NCBI RefSeq assembly: GCF_028368935.1
Contig: NZ_JAQNDK010000002.1
Location: forward strand, 1,674,001 to 1,738,000
DNA: 64,000 nt
Direction of reading: 5' to 3'
From: Sorangium aterium
GTDB lineage: Bacteria > Myxococcota_A > Polyangia > Polyangiales > Polyangiaceae
Part shown: piece by piece, positions 8,801 through 18,227 of the stretch
How positions within the stretch are numbered: the stretch's first letter is position 1
Layout: each line of letters opens with the position of its first letter
Notes under the pieces: model-generated
Seen by the model: only the letters and a program-made list of their open reading frames with translations
Told to the model about the DNA's origin: nothing
Databases searched by the model: none
Position numbers and translations under genes: made by a program

Positions 8801-11800
8801 GCCCGGGCGCATCAACGCGCTGCGGGTGCTCTCGCGCCTCCTGAACGCCGCGGGCGAGTACGAGGCGGCGTCCGTGATCGTGGCCACGCACCGCGACGTC
8901 AGCGAGGGCGACGAGCGGGCGCGCCGCGAGATCGAGCTCGCGGCGCTCTACCTGGACCGGCTGGATCGGCCGGCGGACGCCTTCGAGGCGGCGGTGCGCG
9001 CGCTCGACCTGTCGGCGCACGACCCGGACGCGATCGCCGTCCTCTCGCGGCTCGTCGAGCGCCCGGAGACGCGCGTGCGCGCGGCCAAGGTGCTCGCCGT
9101 CGAGTACGCCGAGACGGGCAACCACCGGCGCGAGGCCATGGCGCTCCGGGTCATCCTCGAGTCGGAGCGGGATCCGGCGCGGCGGCGGGAGCTCTACCTC
9201 ACGCTCGCGAGCGTCGAGGAGGCGAAGCTGCACGCGGCCGGGACGGCGTTCGACGCGCTGCTCCGGGCGCTGCACGAGTTCTCGGACGACATCGAGCTCT
9301 GGGACCGCGCCGCCGAGCTGTCGCGGCGCGCCGGCCGCCCGACCGACCTCGCGGAGGCGTACCGCGTGCACCTCGTCGCGGGCCGCACCGAGGGCGACAA
9401 GGTGCTCGGCAGCTCCGTGGAGGTCGAGCTCTGCGAGCGCGCGGCGAGCCTCCACGACGAGCAGCTCGGCGACCCGGAGGGCGCGAAGCCCTACCTGGAG
9501 CGGGTGCTGAGCCTCGACCCGAACAACCACCGCGCGTTCGAGCGGCTGAAGCAGATCCTGACGGCGGCCGAGCGGTGGGGCGAGCTCGAGGAGCTCTACG
9601 ACCGCGCCGCGAAGGGCACGACGGACCAGAGCGAGCGCATCGAGCTACTCAACGAGGTGGCGCTCATCGCCGAGGAGATCATCGGCGATGCGGCCAAGGC
9701 GATCGGCTACTACGAGCGCATCCTCGAGCTCGATCCGTTCTACACGGCGGCGCTCGACTCGCTCGAGAAGCTCTACGAGCGCGAGGGCCGCTTCCGCGAC
9801 CTCGCGGCGCTCCTCGAGCAGCGCCTGAAGACGGCGACCGAGGCCGAGAGCGTCGAGATCAAGCTGTCGCTCGGCAGCATCTACCTCGACCGGCTGCACG
9901 AGCCCGAGGGGTCGCTCGGGCACCTCGAGGACGTGCTGCGGATCCGCCAGAACGACCCGAAGGCGCGCGAGCTCGTCGAGCGGCTGCTCGACATCGGGGC
10001 GCTCCGCCTCCGGGCGGCGCGCGTGCTCGAGGCGGTGTACGAGGCGCGGGACGAGATCCGGCAGCTCGTGCGGGTCCTCGAGATCCGGCGCCAGGGCGCC
10101 GAGACCGAGTCGGAGCGGCGCGAGCTGCTCCGGCGGGTCAGCGTGCTCCAGGACGAGCGCCTCAGGGACGACGCCGGCGCGTTCGCCAGCCTGTCGGAGC
10201 TCCTGCCGCTCGAGCCGGAGGACCTCGCGGCGCGCGAGCGGCTCATCGAGATCGGCCGGCGCCTCGGCGAGCACGAGCAGGTCGCCGAGGTGCTCACGGC
10301 GGCCGCGGACGCGTGCGGTACGGCCACCATCCGCGGCGAAATCCTGATGGAAGTCGCGAGGATCTGCGAGGACCTCCTCGGCGACGCCGACCGGGCCGAG
10401 AAGGTCTACCGGCGCGTGCTCGCCATCGATCCGACCGATCCGACGCTGGTGATCCCGGCGGCGCAGGCGCTCGGCCGCATCTATGCGGCGAAGGAGCAGC
10501 ACCAGGCGCTCGCGGGCGTGCTCGCGATCGAGGTGCGCCTCGAGGAGAACGTCGAGACGCGGCGGTCGCTCTACGAGCGCATCGGGACGCTGCACGAGAC
10601 GGTGCTGGACGACCCGGCCAAGGCGATCGAGGCCTGGCAGGCGCGGCTCGGCGACGACGGCGCCGACGTGGCGGCGCTCGCGGCGCTCGAGCGGCTCTAC
10701 GAGCGGACGTCGCAGTGGCGGGAGCTCGTCTCCGTGCTCCGGGCGCGCGAGCAGTCGACGACGGAGCCGGAGGAGCGGCGGCGCGCCATGACCAAGGCGG
10801 CCGAGACGCTCGCGCAGAAGCTCGCCGACGTGCCCGAGGCGATCAACGCGTGGCGCGCGGTGCTCGACGAGTTCGGCCCCGAGCGCCCGACGCTCGCGGC
10901 CCTCGAGGAGCTCTACGAGCTCGACGAGCGCTGGGTCGACCTCGCCGAGACGCTGGAGGTGGACCTGTCCCTCGCGGTGGAGACGCCCGCCCGGCTCGAT
11001 CTGCTGGCCCGGCTCGGCGACGTGCGGCGGCTGCACCAGGCCGACGCGACGGGGGCGCTCGAGGCGTACCGCCAGGCGCTCTCGCTCGACCCGTCGAACG
11101 CGCGCTGCCGCGCGGCGCTCGAGGCGATGCTCGAGCGGGAGGACGCGCGGCGCGACGCGGCCGAGACGCTCGAGCCGCTCTACGAGGCGGACGGCGACGC
11201 CGAGCGCCTGCTCCGGGTCCTGGAGATCAAGGTCGAGACCTCGGATCTCCCGAGCGAGCGGCTCGCCACCTTGCAGAAGTCGCTCCGCACCGCGGAGGGG
11301 CCGCTCGGCGACACGTCGAGGGCGTTCGGCTACGCGCTCCGCGGCGTGCGGGAGGCGGCGGGCGAGCCCGAGGTGACGACGTGGATCGCCACGGTCGAGC
11401 GGCTCGGCGAGGCCACCGGGCGCTGGTCCGAGGTGTGCGAGCTGTTCCAGCGCATCGCGCCGGACATCCTCGACGGCGACGTGCAGCAGAACGTGCGGCT
11501 GCGGGTCGGCGAGCTCGCGCGGCACAAGCTCGACGACCGCGAGCTCGCGGTCGAGCAGTACAAGAAGGCGCTCGAGGCCCGCGGGGACGACCGGCGGGCG
11601 ATGATCGCGCTGGAGGAGCTCTACGGCGAGGCGCGCGACGCCGGGCGGCTGCTCGAGATCCTGAAGCTCCGGGTCGAGCACGCCGAGAGCGACGAGGAGA
11701 AGACGGGGCTGCTCTTCCGGATCGCCGAGCTCGAGCGGGGCCCGCTCGGGGACCAGGCCGGCGCGATCGCGACCTACGAGACGATCCTCGACATCGCGCT

Positions 11801-14800
11801 CCACCCGGACGCGATCGCGGCGCTGGACGGCCTCTACCGGGAGGCGGGCCGCTTCCAGGACCTCATCCGGCTCTACGAGCGGCAGCTCGACGTGCGCGCC
11901 GGCGATCTCGCCGAGCTGCACGTCAAGATCGCGCTCGTTGCGCACCGGCACACCGAGGACCTGCAGCGCGCGTTCGACGAGCTCTCCGAGGCGCTGCTCA
12001 TCGATCCGGCGCACGAGGGCGCGGTGTCGCTGCTCGAGGCGATCCTCGAGGGCTCGGCCGAGGCGGAGCACCGGGCGCGCGCCGGGGAGATGCTCGAGCC
12101 GGTGTACCTGCGCCGGGCGGACTGGAACCGGGTGAAGATCGCGCTCGACGCGCGCCTCGCCGCGAGCCAGGACCCGGTCGAGCGCCGAGATCTGCTGCAG
12201 CGGCTCGCGACGCTGCACGAGGAGCAGCTCGAGGATTACCGCGCGGCGCTCGAGACGGTGGCGAAGCTCCTCCACGAGGACCTCACCGACGAGGGGGTCT
12301 GGGCGGAGCTCGAGCGGCTCGCGAAGGTGGCGAGCGCGGAGCGGCGGCTCGCGGAGATCTACGCCGCGGAGCTCGGGGAGCTCACCTCGGACGACGCGTC
12401 GAGCGCGAAGCTCAGCCGGCGCACCGGCGAGCTCTACGCCCAGCTCGGCGACGTGGCCGACGCGCTGCGGTGGTACCGGCGCGCGCACGAGTTCGAGCCG
12501 GACTCGCGCGAGCTGTTCGACGCGATCGACGGGCTGCTCGTCAAGGAAGCGCGCCACGCCGAGCGCATCCAGCTCTACCGCGCGGCGCTCGATTACCGGA
12601 AGGACGAGGATCGGCTCGACGCCCTCCACACGATCGCGCGCCTGGAGCGGACCGAGCTCCGCGAGCCCGCGCTCGCGATCGAGACGTACCGCGCGGCGCT
12701 CGACGTCGACGAGAACGACGCCCGGGCGCTCGACGCGCTGACGGAGCTCTACCGCGAGCTCGACCGGCCGCGGGACCTCGCCGACCTCTACCTGCGCCGG
12801 GCCGAGGCGGCCCCGAACGGCGAGCGGGCGGCGCCCTACCGGCTGGCGCTCGCGGCGCTGCTGCGCACGCGGCTCGAGGACACCTCGGGCGCGATCGATC
12901 AGCTCGAGGCGATCGTCGGCGAGGTGCCCTCGCACGCCGAGGCGATCCGGGCGCTCGAGGCGCTCATCCAGGACCCGCAGCACAAGGCGCGGGTCGTCGA
13001 GATCCTCGGGCCGCTCTACGAGGGGGCGGACGACTGGCGGCAGCTCGTCCGGCTGAACGACGAGCGGTTCGGCCTCGCCTCGGACGCGCGCGAGAAGGTC
13101 GCGGTGCTCCGGGAGACGGCGAAGCTCTGGGAGACGCGCGGCAACGACGAGCTGCGCGCCTTCGACGCGACGCGGACGGCGTTCGGCCTCGATCCGGACG
13201 ACGGCGAGACGCGCGGCGAGCTCGAGCGGCTCGCCGAGCAGCTCGGCGCCTGGGAGGAGCTCGCGGAGAGCCTCGAGGCGGGGGTGACCACCACGTCGGA
13301 CGAGCTCACGAAGCGCGAGCTGCTCTCGTCGCTGGCCAAGGTCTACGACACGCGCATCGACGACCCGCGCCGGGCGCTCCGCGCCTACGCGCGGCTGTCC
13401 GCGCTCGACCCGAGCGATCCCGAGCCGCTCGAGCAGATGGACACCCTGGCCGTGCTGCTCAGCGACTGGGACACGCTCATCTCCGTCCTCGAGAAGAAGA
13501 GCGAGATGGCGTCGGACGAGGAGAACGCCTCGATCTGCCGGCGCATCGCCGAGACCAAGCTCGAGATGCTCGAGGACACGGAGGGCGCCATCCAGGCGTA
13601 CGAGCGGGCGCTCGAGCTCGATCCGGAGAGCGCGATGACGATCGACGCCCTCATCGAGCTGCACGAGCCGCGCGGCGCCGCGAGCCGCCTCGTCGAGCTC
13701 TACGGCCGGCGCGTCGAGCTCGCGGGCCCCGACGAGGAGGAGCTGCGCTACGATCTCAACGTGCGCGCCGCCGAGCGCTACGAGCGGGATCTCTCGAGCC
13801 CGCGCGACGCCATCGCCGCGCTCAACGCGGCGCTCGAGGCGAAGCAGGGCGATCCGGCGGTGCTGTCCTCGCTGGAGCGGCTCTACCGGGCCGAGCGGAT
13901 GTGGGACGAGCTCCTGTCGAACCTGATGCTCCAGGCGAGCGCGGCCGCGGACAGGGACGCGCGCATCAAGCTGCGGACGGCGATCGGCGACCTCTACGCG
14001 GGGGAGCTCGAGAGCCCGAGCGACGCGATCGAGCAGTACCGGCTCGTCCTCGACGAGGACGCGGTGAACGACCACGCGATCCAGGCGGTCCGCGCCATCG
14101 GCGAGGGCCGGGAGGAGCTGCGGCTCGACGCCGCCGAGGTGCTCGAGCCCGTCCTCCGCGCGGCCGGGCGCCACGAGGAGCTCGCGGCCGCGCTCGAGCT
14201 GCGCCTGCGCGCGCAGACCGAGCCGGCCGATCGGGCCGCGACCCTCCGGGCGATCGCCCTCGTGCAGGACGTCCAGCTCGGGCGCCCGCTCGAGGCGGAG
14301 CAGGCGCTGCTCCGCGCGCTGGAGGACGCGCCGGACGACGCCTCGCTGCACGGCGAGATCGAGCGGCTCGCGGAGCGCACGGACGGCTTCGGCCGCTACT
14401 GCGACGCGCTCGCGCAGCGGGCCGCGGCGACGTTCGACGCGACGATCGCGAAGGACCTGTTCCTGCGGATCGGCCGCATCGCCGAGGAGAAGCTCGGCGA
14501 CGACCGGCGCAGCGCCCAGGCCTACGCGAAGGCGGTCGAGCACGCGGGCGACACGCCGGAGCTCCTCGAGGCGCTGGACCGGCTCTACGGCCGCCTCGGC
14601 GACGAGCGGGCGCTCGCGGACGTGCTCGAGCGCCGCGTCGCGGTCACGCCCGGCGATCGCGACCAGGCGGATCTCTTCTACCGGCTCGCGGTGATCCAGA
14701 TCGGGTCGTTCGGCGACAAGCCCCAGGGCCTGAACACCCTGCGGCAGGCGCTCGATCGCGCGGTCGATCACGAGCGGGCGAGCGGCGCGCTCGAGGCGCT

Positions 14801-17069
14801 CACCGAGGACCCGGCGCTCTTCGACGAGGCGGCCGAGGCGCTCGAGGGCGTCTACCGGACGCGGGGCGACAACGCCGCGCTGGCGCGCCTCTACGAGAAG
14901 CGCATCCGCTTCGCGCCGGGCGGCGCGGAGCGGATCCGGATGCGCCTCGACCTGGCGAAGGTGCTCGAGGTGCGCTCGAACGATCCGAGGGCCGCGCTGG
15001 AGACCCTCGAGAAGGCGCTCGCCGACGACCCGTCGGACCCCGACGTTCTCGGCGAGATCGAGCGCCTGGCCCCGCTGACGGGCGGCTGGGCGAGCGCCGC
15101 CTCCGCCCTGGAGCGGGCGGTGCGGGCCGGGACCGAGCTCGACGGCGACACGGCGCGCGACCTCTGGATGCGCATCGCCGAGTGGCAGAAGAACAAGGTG
15201 GGCGACGCCAAGGCCGCCGAGGCGGCGTACGAGGCGGCGCTCACGCACGATGCCACGAGCGAGCACATCCTGCGGTCGATCGAGGAGCTGCAGCGGGCGC
15301 CTGGGCGCGAGCGCGACCTCATCGGCACGCTGCGCCGGATCGCCGCCCTCGACGGCATGGAAGGGAGCGCGGGCGAGCTGCGCCGCGAGGCGAAGGAGCT
15401 GGCGGAGCGCGCGCTGGGCGACCGCGATCTCGTCGAGGCGATCCTGCGCGAGATGATCGCCGCGGACGAGGGGGACACCTGGGCGCTCGCCGAGCTCACG
15501 AAGGTGCGGGAGGAGGCGGGCGACCACAAGGAGGTCTTCCGGCTGCTCGTGCGCCAGTCCGAGCTCTACGCCGAGGCCGAGCGCATCCGCGACGCGCGGC
15601 ACGCCGCCGCGGCGGTCGCGCGCGAGCGGCTCGGCGACGACGCGGCGGCGATCGAGCTCTACGAGACGCTCTTCGAGGCGGATCCGGGCGACGCGCGCGC
15701 CGCGACGGCGCTGCGCGAGCTCTACGCGAAGGCCGGCAAGCACAAGGAGCTCCTCGCGCTGCTCGAGCGGCTCACCGACCTGGCCGAGTCGCCCGAGGCC
15801 CGCTCGGCGCTGCGCCTCGAGAGCGCGGAGATCTGCCTCTCGCGGCTCGACGCGGTGAGCGAGGCGACCGAGCACCTGCGCGCGGTCCTCGACGAGCAGC
15901 CCGACAACGAGAAGGCGACGGTCCTGCTCGCGCAGCTGCTCGAGAAGACCGGCCGCGATCAGGAGCTGTCGGACCTGTTCGTCACGCAGATCGAGCGCGC
16001 CAAGGACCGCGGCGACGTCGCGGCGGAGCTCTCGTACAGCGTTCGCCTCGGCGAGGTCTACGAGGCGCGGCTGAACGACACGGCGCGGGCGATCGAGACC
16101 TACCGCGCGGTCCTCGAGCGCGAGCCGCGCCACCACGGCGCGCTCCTCGCGCTGGCGCGCCTGCACGAGCAGCGCGGGGAGAAGGCCGAGGCGGCGCAGC
16201 GGCTCGAGGTGATCCTCGAGGACGCCCGCGCCGCGGAGGCGGTGGCCACGGCGCTCCGGCTCGCGGATCTGCACCGGTCCCTCGGCGACGAGGGCGCGGT
16301 CCGGCGCGTGCTCGAGCGGGGGCTCGCGGCGGACGGGGCGGCGCAGGAGATCAGGAAGCAGCTCCTCGCCCTCTACGAGAAGCAGCAGGCCTTCACCGAG
16401 CTCGCCGATCTCATCACGGGCGACGCCGAGGCGGCCGCGCAGCCGGCCGAGAAGGTGGCGCTCTACCGCAAGGCGGCCGGCATCCACCTGGCGAAGCGGA
16501 ACGATCCCGGCCGCGCGGCGGACCTCCTGGTCAAGGCCACCGAGCTCGTGCCGGGCGACCGCGAGCTCCTGCTCGCGCTGTGCGACGCGTACAGCGCCTC
16601 GGGCCGCGGCCAGAAGGCCGCCGAGGCGCTCCAGCAGATCGTCGAGTCCTACGGCGGCCGCCGCTCGAAGGACCTCGCCGCGATCCACCACCGCCTCGCC
16701 AAGGCCTACCTGGCCGAGGGGCAGCGGGAGCGGGCGCTCGCCGAGCTCGACATCGCCTTCAAGATCGACCCGGGCTCGATCGCCATCCTCCGCGACCTCG
16801 GCGTGCTGGCGCTCGATCTGTCGGAGTCGGGCGACGACGCGGCGAAGGCGGCGCACATCGATCGCGCGCAGAAGACCTTCCGCGCCCTGCTCCTCCAGAA
16901 GCTCGACGAGGGCGCGCCGATCAGCAAGGGCGAGGTCTTCTATTACCTCGGCGTGATCAGCCATCGTCAGAACGACGAGAAGAAGGCGATCCAGATGCTG
17001 GAGCGCGCGCTCGACAACGAGCGCGACTTCGCCCCGGCGAAGGAGCTCCTGGCGCAGCTCAAGAAGTGA
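5829..17069 (+). CDS. Giant tetratricopeptide-repeat protein (about 3,746 aa)
   Basis: This single frame of 3,746 codons consists almost entirely of helical TPR units. The recurring core is A..aYe.vL.ldP.d..A...L..LY, followed by a 'W..L..l...r' helix pair, with a higher-order period of roughly 100-115 residues. There is no signal peptide or membrane segment, so it is probably a cytoplasmic scaffold. The start is ATG 5829, which has GGAG five nt upstream; a GTG at 5787 would add 14 residues. Size and make-up recall the roughly 3,800-aa TPR protein GltI/AgmK of the Myxococcus xanthus gliding machinery, but no other gliding gene lies here, so that link is only a suggestion. The aminotransferase gene follows after 14 nt. 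Confidence 0.9.
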   Translation: MSVETIRMALGRLQDEPENEAAWNELAEAVTAPNNGAGPGDVERLLGAARGRHEQRKEWQAVARLLELEIALAAGSAVEPAMQAELARVYHEELIDVDRAAAAYKRLLELRPDDDAAAEALETDASKRERWRDLVDRYVAEAEGATDGAFKSALYTSAADIGYRYGRAELGERVAELIELALKLDPKNLRAANLAEIAFSTAGDWDAVVRVQSIVKGEAQLKEDRIAAAVRAARTIKARLSDPARAVAAYEELLDLSPGQPEALSFLTEAYSAAGDWDRLVALYEDQLRSGGVKPGEELGMLVQIAMVHWRMRGQPQAAEPYFDRVRRADPAHAGMLNFYREVLEQRGDKPRLTTILTDAQRAVPDGPEKRAIATELARLAESQENAAKAIEQYKSVLRTDPENRQARDALKRLYLQTEGYNALVELHRQDLERTPADDVAGRVAVLREIAAIYRDRAKNDAALVTVLTQIVQLDDKDVDAVRELTRIYESLGRWRDLLSYQQRLAELTESPAEKAGLYRAVARRWFDQFSNVQNAIAAYEALLTVEPIDEEAQQKLRELYLKRRAWPQLYSLYERKLEGAEGAAKIELLGEMAKLAAERLDRGADAIALQKRILELDPSAPGVLDALEKQAEREKDFATVAEVLERRVDLAPDDAARLVSLQKLGAVYAERLKDPAQAARTWRRVLTLSPGHARALRVLRDAYFTAGDWDGLEELYASQNDWEGLVDFLSGAADKATDPATKLDISFRAARIFEEQLKAPERAARSYERVLSVSPKDARAAAALVPIYEEEEKWARLPALYEILLEATDDAEAQVGMLRKLAAVTGGPLSDKPSALGYARRAYELQPDDEGLDLLEAWSRAAGSWGPFVEAVEGRLRTAEDLATDVQRTLRLKLAEVYAREMGKLDEAVTVYRGLVEDDPSDDDTVRALDALLRANERQADLRWLFELRASQVGGEDRAEILEEWATLEEEVFGDPAKAIELLRKVIALTPGRINALRVLSRLLNAAGEYEAASVIVATHRDVSEGDERARREIELAALYLDRLDRPADAFEAAVRALDLSAHDPDAIAVLSRLVERPETRVRAAKVLAVEYAETGNHRREAMALRVILESERDPARRRELYLTLASVEEAKLHAAGTAFDALLRALHEFSDDIELWDRAAELSRRAGRPTDLAEAYRVHLVAGRTEGDKVLGSSVEVELCERAASLHDEQLGDPEGAKPYLERVLSLDPNNHRAFERLKQILTAAERWGELEELYDRAAKGTTDQSERIELLNEVALIAEEIIGDAAKAIGYYERILELDPFYTAALDSLEKLYEREGRFRDLAALLEQRLKTATEAESVEIKLSLGSIYLDRLHEPEGSLGHLEDVLRIRQNDPKARELVERLLDIGALRLRAARVLEAVYEARDEIRQLVRVLEIRRQGAETESERRELLRRVSVLQDERLRDDAGAFASLSELLPLEPEDLAARERLIEIGRRLGEHEQVAEVLTAAADACGTATIRGEILMEVARICEDLLGDADRAEKVYRRVLAIDPTDPTLVIPAAQALGRIYAAKEQHQALAGVLAIEVRLEENVETRRSLYERIGTLHETVLDDPAKAIEAWQARLGDDGADVAALAALERLYERTSQWRELVSVLRAREQSTTEPEERRRAMTKAAETLAQKLADVPEAINAWRAVLDEFGPERPTLAALEELYELDERWVDLAETLEVDLSLAVETPARLDLLARLGDVRRLHQADATGALEAYRQALSLDPSNARCRAALEAMLEREDARRDAAETLEPLYEADGDAERLLRVLEIKVETSDLPSERLATLQKSLRTAEGPLGDTSRAFGYALRGVREAAGEPEVTTWIATVERLGEATGRWSEVCELFQRIAPDILDGDVQQNVRLRVGELARHKLDDRELAVEQYKKALEARGDDRRAMIALEELYGEARDAGRLLEILKLRVEHAESDEEKTGLLFRIAELERGPLGDQAGAIATYETILDIALHPDAIAALDGLYREAGRFQDLIRLYERQLDVRAGDLAELHVKIALVAHRHTEDLQRAFDELSEALLIDPAHEGAVSLLEAILEGSAEAEHRARAGEMLEPVYLRRADWNRVKIALDARLAASQDPVERRDLLQRLATLHEEQLEDYRAALETVAKLLHEDLTDEGVWAELERLAKVASAERRLAEIYAAELGELTSDDASSAKLSRRTGELYAQLGDVADALRWYRRAHEFEPDSRELFDAIDGLLVKEARHAERIQLYRAALDYRKDEDRLDALHTIARLERTELREPALAIETYRAALDVDENDARALDALTELYRELDRPRDLADLYLRRAEAAPNGERAAPYRLALAALLRTRLEDTSGAIDQLEAIVGEVPSHAEAIRALEALIQDPQHKARVVEILGPLYEGADDWRQLVRLNDERFGLASDAREKVAVLRETAKLWETRGNDELRAFDATRTAFGLDPDDGETRGELERLAEQLGAWEELAESLEAGVTTTSDELTKRELLSSLAKVYDTRIDDPRRALRAYARLSALDPSDPEPLEQMDTLAVLLSDWDTLISVLEKKSEMASDEENASICRRIAETKLEMLEDTEGAIQAYERALELDPESAMTIDALIELHEPRGAASRLVELYGRRVELAGPDEEELRYDLNVRAAERYERDLSSPRDAIAALNAALEAKQGDPAVLSSLERLYRAERMWDELLSNLMLQASAAADRDARIKLRTAIGDLYAGELESPSDAIEQYRLVLDEDAVNDHAIQAVRAIGEGREELRLDAAEVLEPVLRAAGRHEELAAALELRLRAQTEPADRAATLRAIALVQDVQLGRPLEAEQALLRALEDAPDDASLHGEIERLAERTDGFGRYCDALAQRAAATFDATIAKDLFLRIGRIAEEKLGDDRRSAQAYAKAVEHAGDTPELLEALDRLYGRLGDERALADVLERRVAVTPGDRDQADLFYRLAVIQIGSFGDKPQGLNTLRQALDRAVDHERASGALEALTEDPALFDEAAEALEGVYRTRGDNAALARLYEKRIRFAPGGAERIRMRLDLAKVLEVRSNDPRAALETLEKALADDPSDPDVLGEIERLAPLTGGWASAASALERAVRAGTELDGDTARDLWMRIAEWQKNKVGDAKAAEAAYEAALTHDATSEHILRSIEELQRAPGRERDLIGTLRRIAALDGMEGSAGELRREAKELAERALGDRDLVEAILREMIAADEGDTWALAELTKVREEAGDHKEVFRLLVRQSELYAEAERIRDARHAAAAVARERLGDDAAAIELYETLFEADPGDARAATALRELYAKAGKHKELLALLERLTDLAESPEARSALRLESAEICLSRLDAVSEATEHLRAVLDEQPDNEKATVLLAQLLEKTGRDQELSDLFVTQIERAKDRGDVAAELSYSVRLGEVYEARLNDTARAIETYRAVLEREPRHHGALLALARLHEQRGEKAEAAQRLEVILEDARAAEAVATALRLADLHRSLGDEGAVRRVLERGLAADGAAQEIRKQLLALYEKQQAFTELADLITGDAEAAAQPAEKVALYRKAAGIHLAKRNDPGRAADLLVKATELVPGDRELLLALCDAYSASGRGQKAAEALQQIVESYGGRRSKDLAAIHHRLAKAYLAEGQRERALAELDIAFKIDPGSIAILRDLGVLALDLSESGDDAAKAAHIDRAQKTFRALLLQKLDEGAPISKGEVFYYLGVISHRQNDEKKAIQMLERALDNERDFAPAKELLAQLKK

Positions 17070-17083
17070 CGTAATCTCGCCGC

Positions 17084-18076
17084 GTGACGCGGCTAGTCAG
17101 CATCGATGGTGTGATCCACCGGCCGGAGGAGGCCCGGGTCTCGGTCTACGACCGCGGCTTCCTCTACGGCGATAGCGTCTTCGAGACCATCCGCACCTAC
17201 GGCGGCGAGCCGTTCGCTCTGGAAGAGCACCTCGTCCGCCTCGAGCGCTCGGCCGAGCGGATCGCGATCGCCCTGCCGATCCCGCGCGACGATCTCGGCC
17301 GCGAGGTCGTCGCGCTGCTCCGGGCAGCGACGGCGGCCGGGAGCGCCGGGGCCACGGCGGGCTCGGCGGGGGCTCCGGGCTCGGCTTCCGCCGGCAGCCC
17401 GGCCGCGCCGCTAGAGAGCTACATCCGCGTGATGCTGACGCGCGGCAGCGGCCCGCTCGGGCTCGATCCCTCGCTCGCGGGCGCGCCCCTCCGCGTCATC
17501 CTCGTCGAGCCGCTGAAGCCGCTGCCGGGCGCGCTCTACCGTGGGGGGATCTCGGCCATCACGATCCGCACCCAGCGGGCCGGCGACGCGGCGCCCGGCG
17601 CCAAGGTCTCGAACTACCTCGAGAGCCTGCTCGCCCTGCGCGACGCGCGGGCCGCGGGGGCGCACGAGGCGCTGATCCTGGATCCGTCAGGTCATGTCGT
17701 GGAGGGCACGACGTCCAATGTCTTCCTCGTCGAGCGGCGGCCCGCGGCGCACGAGGGCGCCGAGGACCCGGGGCACCTGCTGATCACACCGCCCAAGGAG
17801 GCAGGGATCCTCGTCGGCATCACCCGGGCCCACGTGATGCACGTCGCGAGCGAGGTCGGCATGCCGGTGTGCTGCGAGCCCGTCACGATGGCCCGGCTCC
17901 TCGCCGCCGAGGAGGTGTTCATCACCTCGAGCCTCCGCGAGATCGTTCCCGTCGTTCGCGTGGACGCCCACACGATCGGCGCCGGTGTCCCCGGCCCGAA
18001 GACCCGGGCGCTGCATGCCGCTTTCCGCAAGCGGGTGGGTGCTGGTGCGATTCCTCTCCCGTGGGAGGCGCCCTGA
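17084..18076 (+). CDS. Class IV PLP-dependent aminotransferase (IlvE / PabC / D-amino-acid type)
   Basis: This 330-aa fold-type IV PLP enzyme starts at GTG 17084, 15 nt after the TPR gene. Family motifs are visible: an N-terminal VYDRGFLYGDSVFETIR, the PLP lysine K174 in GAKVSNYLESLLA, and EALILDPSGHVVEGTTSNVFLV (about 195-216), followed by the TP/EAG.L.GITR phosphate-binding segment. The TTSN signature lies between branched-chain aminotransferases and 4-amino-4-deoxychorismate lyase, so the substrate cannot be assigned. An Ala/Gly/Ser-rich insertion at about 81-108 is unusual and probably a surface loop. Confidence 0.85.
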   Translation: MTRLVSIDGVIHRPEEARVSVYDRGFLYGDSVFETIRTYGGEPFALEEHLVRLERSAERIAIALPIPRDDLGREVVALLRAATAAGSAGATAGSAGAPGSASAGSPAAPLESYIRVMLTRGSGPLGLDPSLAGAPLRVILVEPLKPLPGALYRGGISAITIRTQRAGDAAPGAKVSNYLESLLALRDARAAGAHEALILDPSGHVVEGTTSNVFLVERRPAAHEGAEDPGHLLITPPKEAGILVGITRAHVMHVASEVGMPVCCEPVTMARLLAAEEVFITSSLREIVPVVRVDAHTIGAGVPGPKTRALHAAFRKRVGAGAIPLPWEAP

Positions 18077-18227
18077 GCCCGCCGCGGCCGGCTCCACGGC
18101 GTCGAAATCTTGCGATCCATGACGTGCCGCTCGGCGCGCGCGTCCAAGGAACGGGCCGGCACGTTCCCTGCGCGGGTCGGATGGGGCTCGCAACTCGCCC
18201 GCCGTACAATCTGCCCGAGAGGAATCC

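Noticed and set aside
9645-16964. Minus-strand open frame of about 2,440 codons, and another of about 1,320 codons at 5565-9530, opposite the TPR gene
   Set aside because: Their translations are Arg/Leu/Ala/Val-rich mirror images of the TPR repeat codons with no domain. High GC removes stop codons from the opposite strand.
6218-17074. Second plus-strand open frame of about 3,600 codons overlapping the TPR gene
   Set aside because: The translation is Arg/Gly/Pro/Ala low complexity. The other frame has a consistent TPR pattern, a good SD and the expected third-position bias.
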